Source: Cryptomeria japonica
Taxonomy: Eukaryota > Streptophyta > Pinopsida > Cupressales > Cupressaceae
Assembly (NCBI RefSeq): GCF_030272615.1
Contig: NC_081412.1
Coordinates: 693,292,083 to 693,356,082 of the forward strand
Length of the DNA: 64,000 nt
Direction of reading: 5' to 3'
The notes beneath the pieces are model-generated. The model was not told the DNA's origin. It did not search any database and saw nothing but the letters and a program-made list of their open reading frames with translations. A program made the translations under genes and the position numbers. Within the stretch, counting starts at the first letter, position 1; the number at the start of each line of letters is the position of its first letter. Shown piece by piece: positions 32,400 through 43,395 of the stretch.

Positions 32400-34054
32400 T
32401 GTGTGGGGGAAAAAGAGAGACTAGGTTATCATACCCTAATCCTACCTTTTGACACACATTACGGAATACGAAAGAGCCTAGAGGTATCACACAATTGGCT
32501 ACTTCTTTTTGTGAAAGAGAGAGCCACGGGCTACCTATTAGGATTTCTATTCCTTTGTTGTAATTGAAAGGTAAGATTATGCAAGTTCAATTCCTAACCC
32601 TAAAATGCAAGTATGAACTAATAACAAGATTACAGAATTGAACTTAAACAATGGAAAGCTGCAAACACAAGGACAAGACAAGAATGCAGATGCATACCCA
32701 GAGTCAAAATTTGATTGAAAATGTTCGGGACGGGGGCGCGGGCGCCACTGTCCTGATTCTGTCCCAGAAACTGCACCTGAAACTACTGTCTTGCACTCTG
32801 GAAAACTGTCAGAAATGTTGTCTGTTAGGAGGACCAGGGTGCCTAGTGCCTCTGTCCTAGGAACCAGGGCACCCAGTGCCCCTGTCCTGGCAGGACCAGG
32901 GTGCCCCACGCCCCTGTCCTGGTCTTTTGCTCTGCAATTTGGTGTGGAGTGTTGTCTCGACCTACTTTTCCCGGATCTGTAACCCGTCGTCCGAGTCCTG
33001 AAACCTGCACTTATATCTGAAAAGGGTGTTTGGGCGGCTATATAGGGTTTTGCCTTAGTCAAACCCCCACTTCGGTGATTTCCACCTCCACGAATAGCCA
33101 AGTTGTATTGTAAAAGTAATGTGTGTGCAGACCTTGTGTGTGTGCAAGATCTAAAATGCAAGTAAGCAAACTAGAGCAACCTAGAAAGTAAACCCTAATT
33201 GCTTGTAAATGATAATGTAAATGCTCTAAATCAAGATGCAAAGTGATCTAAAGCATGAATAAATGATATATTGAAGCTTATGCAAAGACATGAAAACAAC
33301 ATGAAATCATACCCAACCCCCAAGGGAGGGGTACAAGCCAATCTTTAGTCGGTAATCTCCTATTGTTCTTCAATGTCTTCCAAGCCCTAAATGGATGAAT
33401 GGAATTCATAAATGCTTGATAGAGGGATGTTGAATGTTGTTGAAGTCTTCAAAGATCTGCTCTTTCGCTGCATATGAGGTTCTTGAAAACAAAATTCGGA
33501 TCCTTTCAAATGAAGAAAGAGAGCTCTTATGTATGAAACCCTAGGTCATAATTTCATCTTTTGGCCGCCCTAGAGATTGAATATCCCGCCAATTTCTTGG
33601 GGTTAAGCTTTATTTTATGATTGGATCGTGCTCGTAAAATTTCAGGAAAAATGTCCGGGACCATGTGCACTCCGGGCACCACGGTCCTTACAACTTTTCA
33701 CCAAATTTTCAGGGCTGTCGGATATGATGATTTTAGAGAGAATCCCAAAGTTACAGGTGATTTCAAGATGTTTTGACCCCCGAAATCAAGCCCACAAGTT
33801 CAAAATAGGACTTAATTAGGGTTTTTGATTAGATGATGTATTGGAGGAATAACATGAAAAGGGGCACACTTTAATGAAAGGGCCCAACTTTATGATGTGA
33901 AGGATGATGAAATAGGACCTTAGACCTAATTAATTTGATTAATTAAGTGCTAAAGGAGAAATGCAATGCAAAATGTAAAATGCACCAAGGTGGGTGCTAA
34001 ACTAGGTGTGAAATTGTACCACCCTAGCAAGTGCGTACAATTTACGATGCTACA
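32400..34054 (-). repeat. O 3' LTR
   Basis: 1655 bp. In sense it begins TGTAGCATCGTAAATTG and ends CCCACACA. TATA-like CTATATAGG at 33038-33046 (plus coordinates). It contains the GC-rich block 32828-32922 and the hairpin motif 33658-33687. Minus ORF 32577-33161 is chance. Confidence 0.92.
33636..33716. repeat. Inverted-repeat hairpin module in O 3' LTR
   Basis: Same module as in the N leader, with core at 33658-33687 and outer arms AAAATTTCAGGAAAAA and CAAATTTTCAGGG. The plus-strand reading matches the N copies although O is on the minus strand, so the module is flipped relative to coding sense. Confidence 0.7.
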
Positions 34055-34074
34055 TTTAGCCCCCACTTTAGCGG
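34055..34074 (-). other. O polypurine tract
   Basis: In sense CCGCTAAAGTGGGGGCTAAA, directly before the 3' LTR; identical to that of N. Confidence 0.85.
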
Positions 34075-34615
34075 TCATATGAGTACTACGTGCATATGAA
34101 AGCTAAAGTACAGGAAAGTAAACATTATTTGAAAAAGGATATATCCATAAGTTCATCGAACGAAGCCCCCAGCGGTATCTGCAGTACATAGTTAGGAACC
34201 GCACCCTACAAAACACATGTTAGATCACAAAATCACCTAATGCTTACTAAGGAAAGTGATGAAATTTGTGTGTAGCTATATGCCCTCCCCTATTTTGACT
34301 TGCTTATTAGGGAGGTGAAATGGGGTAGCATGTTTACTTATGACAAATTGTGTAAGAGAGTATTGATGAGGGATGTTCACTGAAAAGGCTTTATCAGAGC
34401 ACTTTTTGGAACATCCCGAGAGTAGGGGAATGAAAATACAATTCCTACGCAACAAACGGTTCGAAAATCGCATCTCCCAAACTCAAGTTTTGATGAAATG
34501 AGTGATAGAGGAAAATTAGGGTTTTGAAAGTAAAGGTAAAGGAATGAAAGTATATACCTTGAAAGTGACATTTGCATTTGTCACTTTGTTGATTTCTGAA
34601 TATTGTTTATTGCAG
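34075..34615. other. O region upstream of the antisense gene
   Basis: 540 bp without a sustained frame. It may hold the promoter or first exon of the antisense gene: TTGTTTATTGCAG ends at 34615 like an intron acceptor, which implies an unseen upstream exon. Confidence 0.45.
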
Positions 34616-34718
34616 CAAAGCCCACCTAGCCATCATCATGCCTTCATGATGACCGGAGCATCCCACGAGGATTGAGATCCTGCGACAGGCCATGATCGAT
34701 GACGAGCCACTGGACGAG

Positions 34719-34989
34719 GTGAGTTGACTGAATGTTGACTTTTGATTTTCTGCATTTGACTTTCTATGATTGTTTGTGGGCCTTGGAATCTGACCGTGGG
34801 TCCCACATAGGGTGCCATGGTCCTTGTGGGGCACCATGGTCCCTTCAAGGCACCATGGTCCCTGATAGGGCGCCATGGTCCCAATCAGGACTTGGCGAGA
34901 GATGTCAGGGTTAGCATACGATGTTCGATAGTTTGCATGAATGATTTTGATGATTGAGTACTGATTATAGTTATGTTTTTGTGTTGCAG
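34719..34989 (+). other. Intron 1 of the antisense PMD gene
   Basis: GT...AG, 271 bp, phase 0. It contains the four-unit GCCATGGTCC tandem repeat (34810-34884). Confidence 0.7.
34810..34884 (+). repeat. Four tandem ~20-bp GCCATGGTCC units
   Basis: Each unit reads like GG(C/T)(A/G)CCATGGTCCC plus a variable spacer. The same GGACCATGG(C/T)GCCC words occur in the GC-rich blocks of the N LTRs. Confidence 0.8.
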
Positions 34990-36613
34990 GGTCTCCCATA
35001 CATGAGAGAGCATACGGCGGGGCAGATTCTTCGCAGTTTGCAAGATCAGATTCCCCAGCTGACTCAGGCAGAGAGAGACACATTGTTGATCATGGGTTTA
35101 TGGTCTATGATTCTTATGCCAGCCATTTGATTTCATCCCGCGATGCTGATGGCACTCATGGAGCGATGGGATCCTGACACATGCACGTTCCAGCTTCCAG
35201 TAGAGGAGATGACGGTGACACTTGAGGATGTGTACCGCATTCTTCGCCTACTGATCAGAAGAGCTACCGTGACATATGCGACCGATCGGTCAGTAGAGGA
35301 TCATCAGAGAGAGCAGGTATATTACATAGGGAGAGTCATGCCGAGTGAGACAAGAGGTTGTATCATAGTCAGTTGGCTCTTACATCCTATAGGAGAGGTG
35401 CCCCTCATGAGATGTCTTATGATAGCCATCATTGCACTAGCTGTCTGCCCTAATGGGTGAGGTACACACATGCATGGGGGTCTCACATGGTGCATCAAGG
35501 TCATGGAGAGACATAGGAGAGTGTATGCCTGGGGTCGGAGTATGCTTGCACATCTCTATCACGACCTCAAGGAGTATGTTTTCAGACAGGGTTGCAGCTT
35601 GATGACATGTACACTTCTGCAGGTGTGGATATTTGAGCACTTTACATGCACCAGGCCTGTCGGCCATCCGATGAGTGCAGCTAGCGAGCGACCTATGGTA
35701 TTTGCTTATCCACTTACCAGCGAGTGGAGATTTGGAGATCTACTGTATTGGAGAGTGACATTTGATAGATTGACAGCTGAGGTGACTGTGTGGAGACCAT
35801 ATCTGCGGATGCACAGATGGGATGGGATGGAGAGACAGTTAGCATGTTTACAGAGGAACCGCTTGCTGAGAGGGTGATATCAACACATCATAGTCCCATT
35901 CTACTTTGACCGAGTACGGAGGTAGTTTGGGCTAGAGCAGTGTGTTCCAGCCGATGTGCCCATCTACACTCGACACTCACGAGTCCTTCCCAGACCCAGA
36001 GCAGTAGCGAGGCCTATGATAGATGATATCGAGATCACAGATATAGAGGGGTCCGACCAGGATGTGGTCACTGATTATGCTGCAGATCCTGGGGCACAAC
36101 GCAGGTATCTCTCATGGTTTATGAGATCATACCCAGGGCCTATCTTTCTACCAGATCACCCAACAGGCCATCCAGGCCCATGGAGACATGGAGACCGAGA
36201 TGAGGATCAGGGATCCAGGTCGGAGGAGGGAGAGGGTCATGAGGAGGCAGGAGATCCTGATCCACCCACAAGGGATCAACCTAGTGTCGAGGAGGAGGAG
36301 GATGATGACATAGATATAGATGAGGAGAATGAGGACGCAGGTGAGGATGCGAATGAGGATGAGGATGAGGATGAGGATAGAGATGATGAGGATGGGTCAG
36401 ATGCTGCTCCCCACCATTCAGGAGATGATACCATAGCCCTGGATCCTCCTCTTATTCCCCAAAAGGGGGAACATGAGGCGATACGGACACCTTTTTCTAG
36501 TACGAGCTAGCCTACACCCATCGTGCATAGATTATTTGAGCGTGGGGAGCCTAGTAGTTCCCAGTCACAGATGCTACCATATCACGATCCCTACTGGCGT
36601 GAGGGAGATCCAG

Positions 36614-36693
36614 GTATAGTAGGTTTAAATTGATTGATTGATGTTTTAATGATATACAATGGTACTAATACAAGTTCTGTTCTACTACTACAG
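36614..36693 (+). other. Intron 2 of the antisense PMD gene
   Basis: 80 bp, GT...AG, T-rich, phase 1. Joining the flanks gives GAT-CCA-GCT-AAT and restores the downstream frame. Confidence 0.7.
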
Positions 36694-37110
36694 CTAATGT
36701 GCAGGAGTGGCGTTCTTTGATCCAGCAAGCAGTGACAGATATTTCTACGACGGCGCAGATCCCTGGTTCCTCACAGGTTGCTTATAGACCTCAAGGGAAC
36801 GTGGGTCGGCATGATGATTTGTTTTCCCCATTTCGAGTACAGGTAGAGATATGGAGGGAGAGAGAGCGAGCTCTATTAGAGGACCTTCAGCGGGCACAGC
36901 GTGATCTAGCAGCAGCTCAGGCCGAGGCTACTTCGTATCGCACGATCCTTATGGATAGGGATCGTAGGAGTTCCTCTCGGAGCCATTCATGATCTATATC
37001 ACGGTATACCCCTATGGGTCCACCCACACAGCCGGATCAGGAGGGAGCATCTAGTTGTCACTCTCCAGCCACCAGCCCTAGGGATAGGAGATGATCTTAT
37101 GATGTAGGGT

Positions 37111-37696
37111 AGGTCACATTTTGGATGTGTAGTGACCTACCTTTGTATATTGATCCACACACATATATATATATACATGCTTCTTTGTCTCAAACGTGTT
37201 ATCTTTAATGTCTAAAACAATGTGTATTTTGATTAAAGTTAATACATTTGGTAGATGTACATGTATGTTCTGAATTTAATTTCCATGTGATTGATTTCTC
37301 AATGCTCCATGATTAAATTGATACATGTGTGACTTAATTAAATTTTTTTGATCAAGTGCTACATTGATGATAGGGAAGAAAATATGTGTTAAGCCTAAGA
37401 ATCATATAGCTAATGTGATTTAATTTGAATTTAAACACAACATGACATGATTCAACTTAACACATAAAGATATTGTATAATATGCCAACATAATGAAAAA
37501 TGTAAATCTTTTGCAATTTACTTAAAATGAATTCAAGACAAACCATAAAGTAAAGAAACATGCTTGTCAGGAATGAAGCAATATAGATTAAACAAAACAT
37601 CATTTAATTCCATTTGCTCTAACAAAGATATGCCAACATATTATCCAATTTTGAAGAAGTGAGAAAGGAAATAGATGAATGATAAGGAATGAGGAA
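37111..37696. other. O spacer between antisense gene and integrase end
   Basis: AT-rich, no sustained frame on either strand; includes a short TATATATATATA run near 37160-37172. Probably the 3' flank of both convergent genes. Confidence 0.6.
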
Positions 37697-39547
37697 TTAA
37701 GCATAGTATCTACGCAAGTGCATAGCGTTTATAGGGTCTTTAAGAGATGTACCGTCTACACCCGCTATTTTATAAGAACCTAATCCATAATCTTCAATAA
37801 TGATATACGGTCCAAGCCAATTAGGACTAAATTTTCCCTTTTCTTCAGGTAAGGCATTCACATTGCGCTGATTCTCATAGAGCACTAAGTCACCCACTGA
37901 GAAGGAACGTTGAATAACCTTATCATTATAGCTTTGTTGTAGAGTTTTGTGATACGCTTGAATATGCTCAAGAGCATTTATACGCTGTTCATCAAGCATC
38001 TCAAGCTATTGAAGTCTTTGTTCTCTATAAGCGTCATCATCTACTATACCTTTGAGAGAAACTCTAAGTGATGGAATCTCTAATTCTAAAGGCATAATAG
38101 CATCAGCACCATAAACAAGATTATAAGGTGTAGTTCCGGTAGCAATTCGTACACTTATTTGGTAGGCCCAAAGAGCATAAATTAGCTGAGTACTCCAATC
38201 CTTACCATGCTTATTCATAGTTTTATGAAGAATTTGTTCAATTATCTTATTGGATGATTCGGCTTGACCATTTGATTGAGGATAGTATGGTGTAGAAAAT
38301 CGATGTTTGATATGATACTTCTCGAGGAATTTCTTCACGTCCTTGTTCTTAAATGATGTCCCATTATCAGAGATTATAGTGGAAGGTATCCCAAATTGAG
38401 AAATAATGTTTTCTAAAAGAAATCGACAAATGACTTCAGCAGTAGTAGAGCGAAGGGGAACGGCTTCTACCCACTTTGTAAAGTAATCTGTTGCTGTTAT
38501 AATGAAAGTATGTCCTTGAGATGGAGGGGAGATTTTACCGATAAGATCCAACCCCCATGCAGAGAAAGGCCAAGAAGCTACATGAGAACGAAGTTCTTGG
38601 GTAGGAGCATGAATCAAATTATTGTGTTGTTGACATTGATGACATTTCTTAACAAATGAAAAAGAATCCTGCTGCATAGTTTGCCAATAATATCCCATAC
38701 GAAGCAATCTTTGAACCAAGGATTTGCCTCCAAAATGCCCCCCACAGGCACCTAAATGCGCCTCTTCAAGAGAAATAAGGATTTCCGATTTATTAAGACA
38801 ACGAAGGAGAAGACCGTTATAACCCCTTCGGTAAAGAACATTAGAAAGAATGATATATCTAGCGGACAGCTTGCGAACTCTAGACCTACTGTTCCTATTA
38901 GCGGAATCAGGAAAGGTACCATCAGTCAAGTATCTTACGATATGCGAATACCATTCATCTGAGTCTATAAAGTCACAACATGTCACCAAGCTAGAATCAT
39001 CTACAATAGCTGGAGAAATAAGGTTGTGAATAACAAATTTAAGATCAACCATAGGGTCCTCTAAAGATATCAAAGAAGCCACACATGCCATTGCATCCGC
39101 ATGTCGATTATCTTTTCGAGGAACAGGTTCCATGGTGTAAGAATCAAATTTTTGTAACAAAGAGATAGCAAGGTCTTTATATTGTGATAATTTGTCTTTT
39201 TTTGCTTGATATAGTCCTGTTACTTGTCTTATAATCAGTTGAGAATCTCAAAAAATATGTATGTGTTTTATATTCAAAGCTAAGGCTGCCTTTATTCCTG
39301 CTATAAGAGCCTCATACTCAGCGATGTTATTGGTACATAGGAAATTGAGATGATAAGATAAGGGAATAGACTTCTTTGTAGGAGAAATCAGAACAACACC
39401 TGCCCCCGATCCCATACGACACTTAGAGCCATCAAAGTATAACTCCCAAGTTTCATCTTTCTCTGTACAAAGAATGAAGTCGTCAGGAAAAGACTCAGGG
39501 TTAGGGAAGGAGAAAGGTGAAGGAGCCTCAACTAGGTGATCGGTCAA
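37697..39547 (-). pseudogene. pol: O second RNase H and integrase, two stops
   Basis: One minus-strand frame from 39547 to 37697. RNase H: WELYFDGSKCRMGSGAGV, NNIAEYEALIAGIKAAL, then TGA (39247-39249) immediately before DSQLIIRQV, and HADAMACVASL; this is the archaeal-type domain. Integrase: zinc-binding H-H-C-C (HLGACGGHFGGK ... CHQCQQH), then core D (WGLDLIG), D (IISDNGTSF) and E (NGQAESSN). TAG near 38003 precedes the C-terminal part (LVLYENQRN, NWLGPYIIIEDYG, HLRRYYA). It would process DNA ends and insert them. Apart from the two stops the frame is continuous. Confidence 0.9.
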
Positions 39548-40962
39548 TGCTTCCCTTTAATTACTCTTTGTGAAACAAATTTAAGGTCAAATTCAGTTAA
39601 CATCATAACCCACTTAGCTAGGCGTCCTGATAAATCAGTTTTAGAGAAAAGATGCTTCAAAGGATCAAACTTTACCATGACGTGGACTTCTGAATTTAAG
39701 AGATAATGTCTCAATTTCTGAGTCGCAAACACCAAGGCCAAGCATTGTCTTTCTATCGCAGAATATCGAGTCTCATAATCGAGTAAGGTATGACTTATAT
39801 AATAAACCAGATACTCCTTACCATCTTTATCATGTTGTGCCAATAATGCTACAAGAGCATGAGAGGAAGCAGCTGTATAAAGAAGGAAGGGTTGAGAAGG
39901 TTCGGCTGGTCGAAGGATAGGAGGATTAGCCAGATACACTTTTAAATCTTCAAATGCTTGCTGACAATCTTCATTCCATTGAAAAGTGATATTCTTTTTG
40001 AGAAGTTGAGTAAAAGGAAAAGTACGATCCGCAAGTTGAGATACAAACCTACGAATAGCTTGAATCTTTCCTTGTAAGCTTTTGAGTTGAGACACATTTC
40101 TAGGAGGTGGCATGTTGACAATAGCATCTATTTTCTTAGTGTCCACCTCAATCCCATGATGCAAAACTATGAATCCTAATAGTTTTCCAGTATCCACACC
40201 AAAAATACATTTTCAGGGATTCAAGCGCATGTGATATTTATGAATTCTTTCAAAGATTTGACGAAGGATTTTAATATGATCTATGCGAAGAATGGATTTG
40301 GCCAAAATATCATCAACATAATCCTCTAAAATCTTATGCATATAATCATGAAAGATAAGGGTCATCGCTCGTTGATAAGTTGCACTCGCATTTTTAAGTC
40401 CAAAAGGCATCATTATCCAACAAAACGTACCCCAAGGAGTGGTGAAAGTAGTTTTGAATTGATCTTGAGGGTTAATGTAAATTTGATTGTATCCTGAAAA
40501 ACCATCCATGAAGGATAACAAGGCATGTCCTGCCGTAGAATCAACTATCATGTCAATGTTTGGAAGAGGGAAATCATCTTTTAAAGAAGCCTTATTTAAA
40601 TCTCAAAAATCGGTACACATTCTTATTTTATTATCTGGTTTAGCCACAACGACAATATTTGAAATCCATGGGGAATAATCAATAGGGCGGATAAATCCAA
40701 CCTCCAATAACTTTTCAATCTTAGCCTTAACAAGCAGAGCAACCTTAGGATTCATTTTTTGAATTTTTTGTTTCACGGGCTTAGCATCAGGAACTAAGAC
40801 AATGTTATGATTAACAATCTTAGGATCTATACCAGGCATGTCAGAGTATGTCCAAGCAAAGATCTCAGGGAATTCATGCAATAAATCTTCATATTGTTTT
40901 TGTTCCTCTTCATCCAAACATTTTCCAATTTTAATAACTTTTTCTTCATTGCAAGGATCCAT
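39544..40962 (-). pseudogene. pol: O reverse transcriptase and gypsy RNase H, broken
   Basis: Minus frame with TGA at 40603 and 40213, both in otherwise conserved RT motifs. RT motifs: RPIDYSPWISNIVVVAKP, RMCTDF (stop) DLNKASLKDD, SFMDGFSGYNQI, MPFGLKNASATYQRAM, and catalytic YVDD. The gypsy RNase H follows (FQWNEDCQQAFEDLK, LLYTAASSHALVALLAQ, YSAIERQCLALVFA). Its TDAS Asp is Ala (GCT at 39870-39872), so this RNase H is probably inactive. A frameshift near 39545 separates it from the second RNase H. Confidence 0.9.
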
Positions 40963-41001
40963 CTTAACATCAGTGGTGTCACTTATGAGAAGATTACTTT
41001 G

Positions 41002-42438
41002 TTAAGGAGTATCCTTTAACTGAGGGAATTCTTTCACAATCTCATCATTATCAATCTCTTTTCCAAAATAGGCTTCAGTGTTCAAACAATAAGGGAGTCC
41101 CCTATTGTGATGATAACAAGGAAGAGTATCATATGCTCCTAAAAACTCAGCCAAAGCATCATTGGTAGGAAAAACATCCAAAGCATAGGCACACGAAGGA
41201 TCCTCATCAATGTACTCGGGGTATTGCATTGATAGAGATGTAGAAATAGCATTAACACTAATACAAGGTCTCTTAGAAGCTTTAGTGCGCTTGCAGGGAT
41301 TATAGTCAAGTCCAAAGGCATAATTGTGAAGATTATTCTCTAGAGGAACTTTTATCCCTTGTTCGTGAGCACCACAACCATTTCCATGATACCCATGCTT
41401 AGCAAAAATGCGAAAACCATGACCATAATGATCAGCTATTTCAAAAAGAGAAGGCAGTTTTTCATAAGACAAAGAGTCAAACTCTTTAGAATTAGAGGTG
41501 TGAGGAGAAGAAGTTTGAGAAGCGGCCACAAAATTATTGCTCATAGGCTCAGGTAATGTTGATTGATTTTTAGCTTCTTCCTTCTTTTCAACTTTAAGCT
41601 CTCTAGAAGGAACCTTATATTCACCTACAAAGGTGGGATTAAAATCAAGGGATCCCCAATCGTCGTCTGCGAGAACCTTCTCAGGATCAAAATCCTTCTT
41701 ATGTGTAGTTTCAAGTCGAGAAGAGTCTTCTTCAGGAGCTCCAGACTCATCCAGAGAATTTTGATCATCAGAGAGTGAGGATTCATCAATAGGTACCTTG
41801 TTTAAAGAGTCATCACTAGATGAGGATGGCTTAGAAGAACCCCCTTTGGAAGTAGATGTTTGTAAACAAGCTTGGAAATTAGTATCACCTATCAAGGTAT
41901 ATGTCTTATTGTTGTAGATAAATTTAACTTGTCTGTGCAATGTAGAGGGGACAGCTTGCATACTATGAATCCAAGGTCTCCCTAATAACAAGTTGTATGT
42001 TAGATTTCTCGACATAACATGGATAGGAGTAGGCAAAGTAACAGGCCCCACTGTGATGGGTAAGGTGATAGTACCTAATGAAGTTTTAGCCACATTATCA
42101 AAGCCTCGAATAGGATGAGAGTCCGGCTCAATTAGGGATGTATCCACATTCATCTTATGCAAAAGATTAATGCTACACACATTAAGACCAGAGCCATTAT
42201 CTACTAGTGTTCATCTTATAGCAGTGTCTTTCATGATAACCACAATCATCAAGGGATCATATTGATGTTGAATTTCACTAGTAGGCAACTCATCTTGGGT
42301 AAACACAATTTGAGCTTTAGGATTCATCACAGAGTTAACCAAAGATGCTATATTACTAGATGTATTCGGTGGAGGAACATTCAAATCTTTCAAGGCATCT
42401 TGTAACATTCCATGATGAGTGGAAGAAGTTTGAATCAA
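41002..42438 (-). pseudogene. pol: O aspartic protease and linker, broken
   Basis: Minus frame. It opens with the pre-protease region (IVFTQDELPTSEIQHQYDPL), TGA near 42211, then active site LVDNGSGLNVCS (Asp followed by Asn-Gly instead of Ser/Thr-Gly) and LLLGRPWIHSM. A 250-residue Ser/Asp-rich linker leads to RT, with TAA at 41002 (Gln codon with one C-to-T). The protease would cut the polyprotein; the variant triplet is common in plant Tat elements as I recall. Confidence 0.8.
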
Positions 42439-43225
42439 ATCCCAAAGGGGTAACTTTAAGTTGTTCTATGAGATCATACTCCTTACTAAGAACTTGTGAA
42501 ATACGTGGAGCTGGTGGAAGAATTGGTTGAGGATTCAGAAGAGAAACTGGAATAACAGGAGGAGGACTAGGCTGCCTATTATTTCTGGTATGATAAGTAT
42601 GGGCAACCGCATGATAACTCTCTCTAGTTATTTGCTTGGCATAACTATAAGGACTTATAGGTTTTCTTCCTTGCACAGTGATGATTGGTTTATTCAGAGT
42701 ACGAAAGGAATCATGATCATACCCTCCTTGGACAGTAAGGAGAGGTGATTTAGGAACTTGAAAGGTGGGAGAAGGATAAGCACCTTGGACTTCAAAGAGA
42801 GGCTTTTTAGGCTCATTCAAGTTTATCATGTTAACCAATTTAGAAGTTTTGTTCTTGTTTAAAGATTTTGATAAAGCCACAAAGTCATCAAGAGCATCAT
42901 CCAACAAAGTATGATCATAGCTATCAAAAGGTTTATCTTTTGGTTCAAAAGGAGATATCTCTTCATAGGGGGGATTGTTGAAAACAACCATGTTACTAGA
43001 TTTAGTGGAAGAGTTGATAGGAATGTACCCTTGAGAGGAATCATTCAACTTATCTTTCTCATCACAACGAAATGGCATAGTAACAAGGTTTATGAGTTTT
43101 TGGTAAAATGAAGGTTTGGCATCTTTAGGGTTCAAAAACTCATCTAAAGCTTCATCTAATTCATCTTGGCTATACTCATAATAATCATCATAAGCATGAA
43201 CATTTTGCAAATAAAAGTCTGACAT
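42356..43225 (-). pseudogene. O N-terminal acidic protein (no capsid domain)
   Basis: Starts at ATG 43225 (MSDFYLQNVHAYDDYYEY), only ~150 bp after the primer site. 289 codons open, then a frameshift near 42440 joins the pre-protease frame. It is acidic at the start and later has three repeats around VQG (EVQGAYPSP, TVQGGYDHD, TVQGRKPIS). I see neither the Retrotrans_gag capsid motif (present in N and B) nor a CCHC knuckle. It occupies the place of Gag but may be only the Gag tail fused to Pol. Confidence 0.65.
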
Positions 43226-43374
43226 TTTGAAATAAAAGTTGCATGAAATTTAAACACACAATGCAAAGAAACACACTCTTTTTTTTTTTTTTCTTTTTAA
43301 TGAAAATGAAATGAAAACACACTAAATCTAGATCTAGATCTAACAAATGCAATGCAAGAGGAAGCAATGATAGA
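43226..43374 (-). other. O short leader
   Basis: About 150 bp between primer site and first ATG, with a T-run at 43279-43293 (plus strand) and GATCTAGATCTAGATC at 43329. Much shorter than the N leader. Confidence 0.6.
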
Positions 43375-43392
43375 TTCACGTCGGGTTCACCA
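43375..43392 (-). other. O primer-binding site (tRNA-Trp type)
   Basis: In sense TGGTGAACCCGACGTGAA, three bases after the LTR end; identical to N. Confidence 0.78.
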
Positions 43393-43395
43393 AAA

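Larger units (their letters stand above)
34616..37110 (+). pseudogene. Antisense PMD (plant mobile domain) gene with introns
   Basis: Plus-strand gene inside minus-strand O. Exons inferred at 34616-34718 (donor GAG|GTGAGT), 34990-36613 (acceptor TTGCAG|G, donor CAG|GTATAG) and 36694-~37093 (acceptor CTACAG|CT). Both introns preserve the frame. The 1624-bp middle exon has no frameshift, only stops at 35128, 35458, 35875, 35923 and 36508, each fitting a CGA or CAG codon hit by C-to-T. Motifs of the PMD/MAIN-like family: MALMERWDPDTCTFQLP, EEMTVTLEDVYRIL, HIIVPFYFDRVRR, FGLEQCVPADVP. An Asp/Glu-rich tail (36290-36410) and a coiled coil (36840-36930) follow. PMD proteins act in plant silencing and development and are known passengers of Tat elements. 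Its function here is unknown. Confidence 0.8.

Noticed and set aside
32577-33161. 194-codon minus frame in the O LTR
   Set aside because: LTR sequence; the other O LTR keeps only shorter, broken versions; no domain.
34616-37110. PMD gene as part of a separate DNA transposon inside O
   Set aside because: I found no terminal inverted repeats or target duplication around it; position and orientation fit known Tat extra frames.
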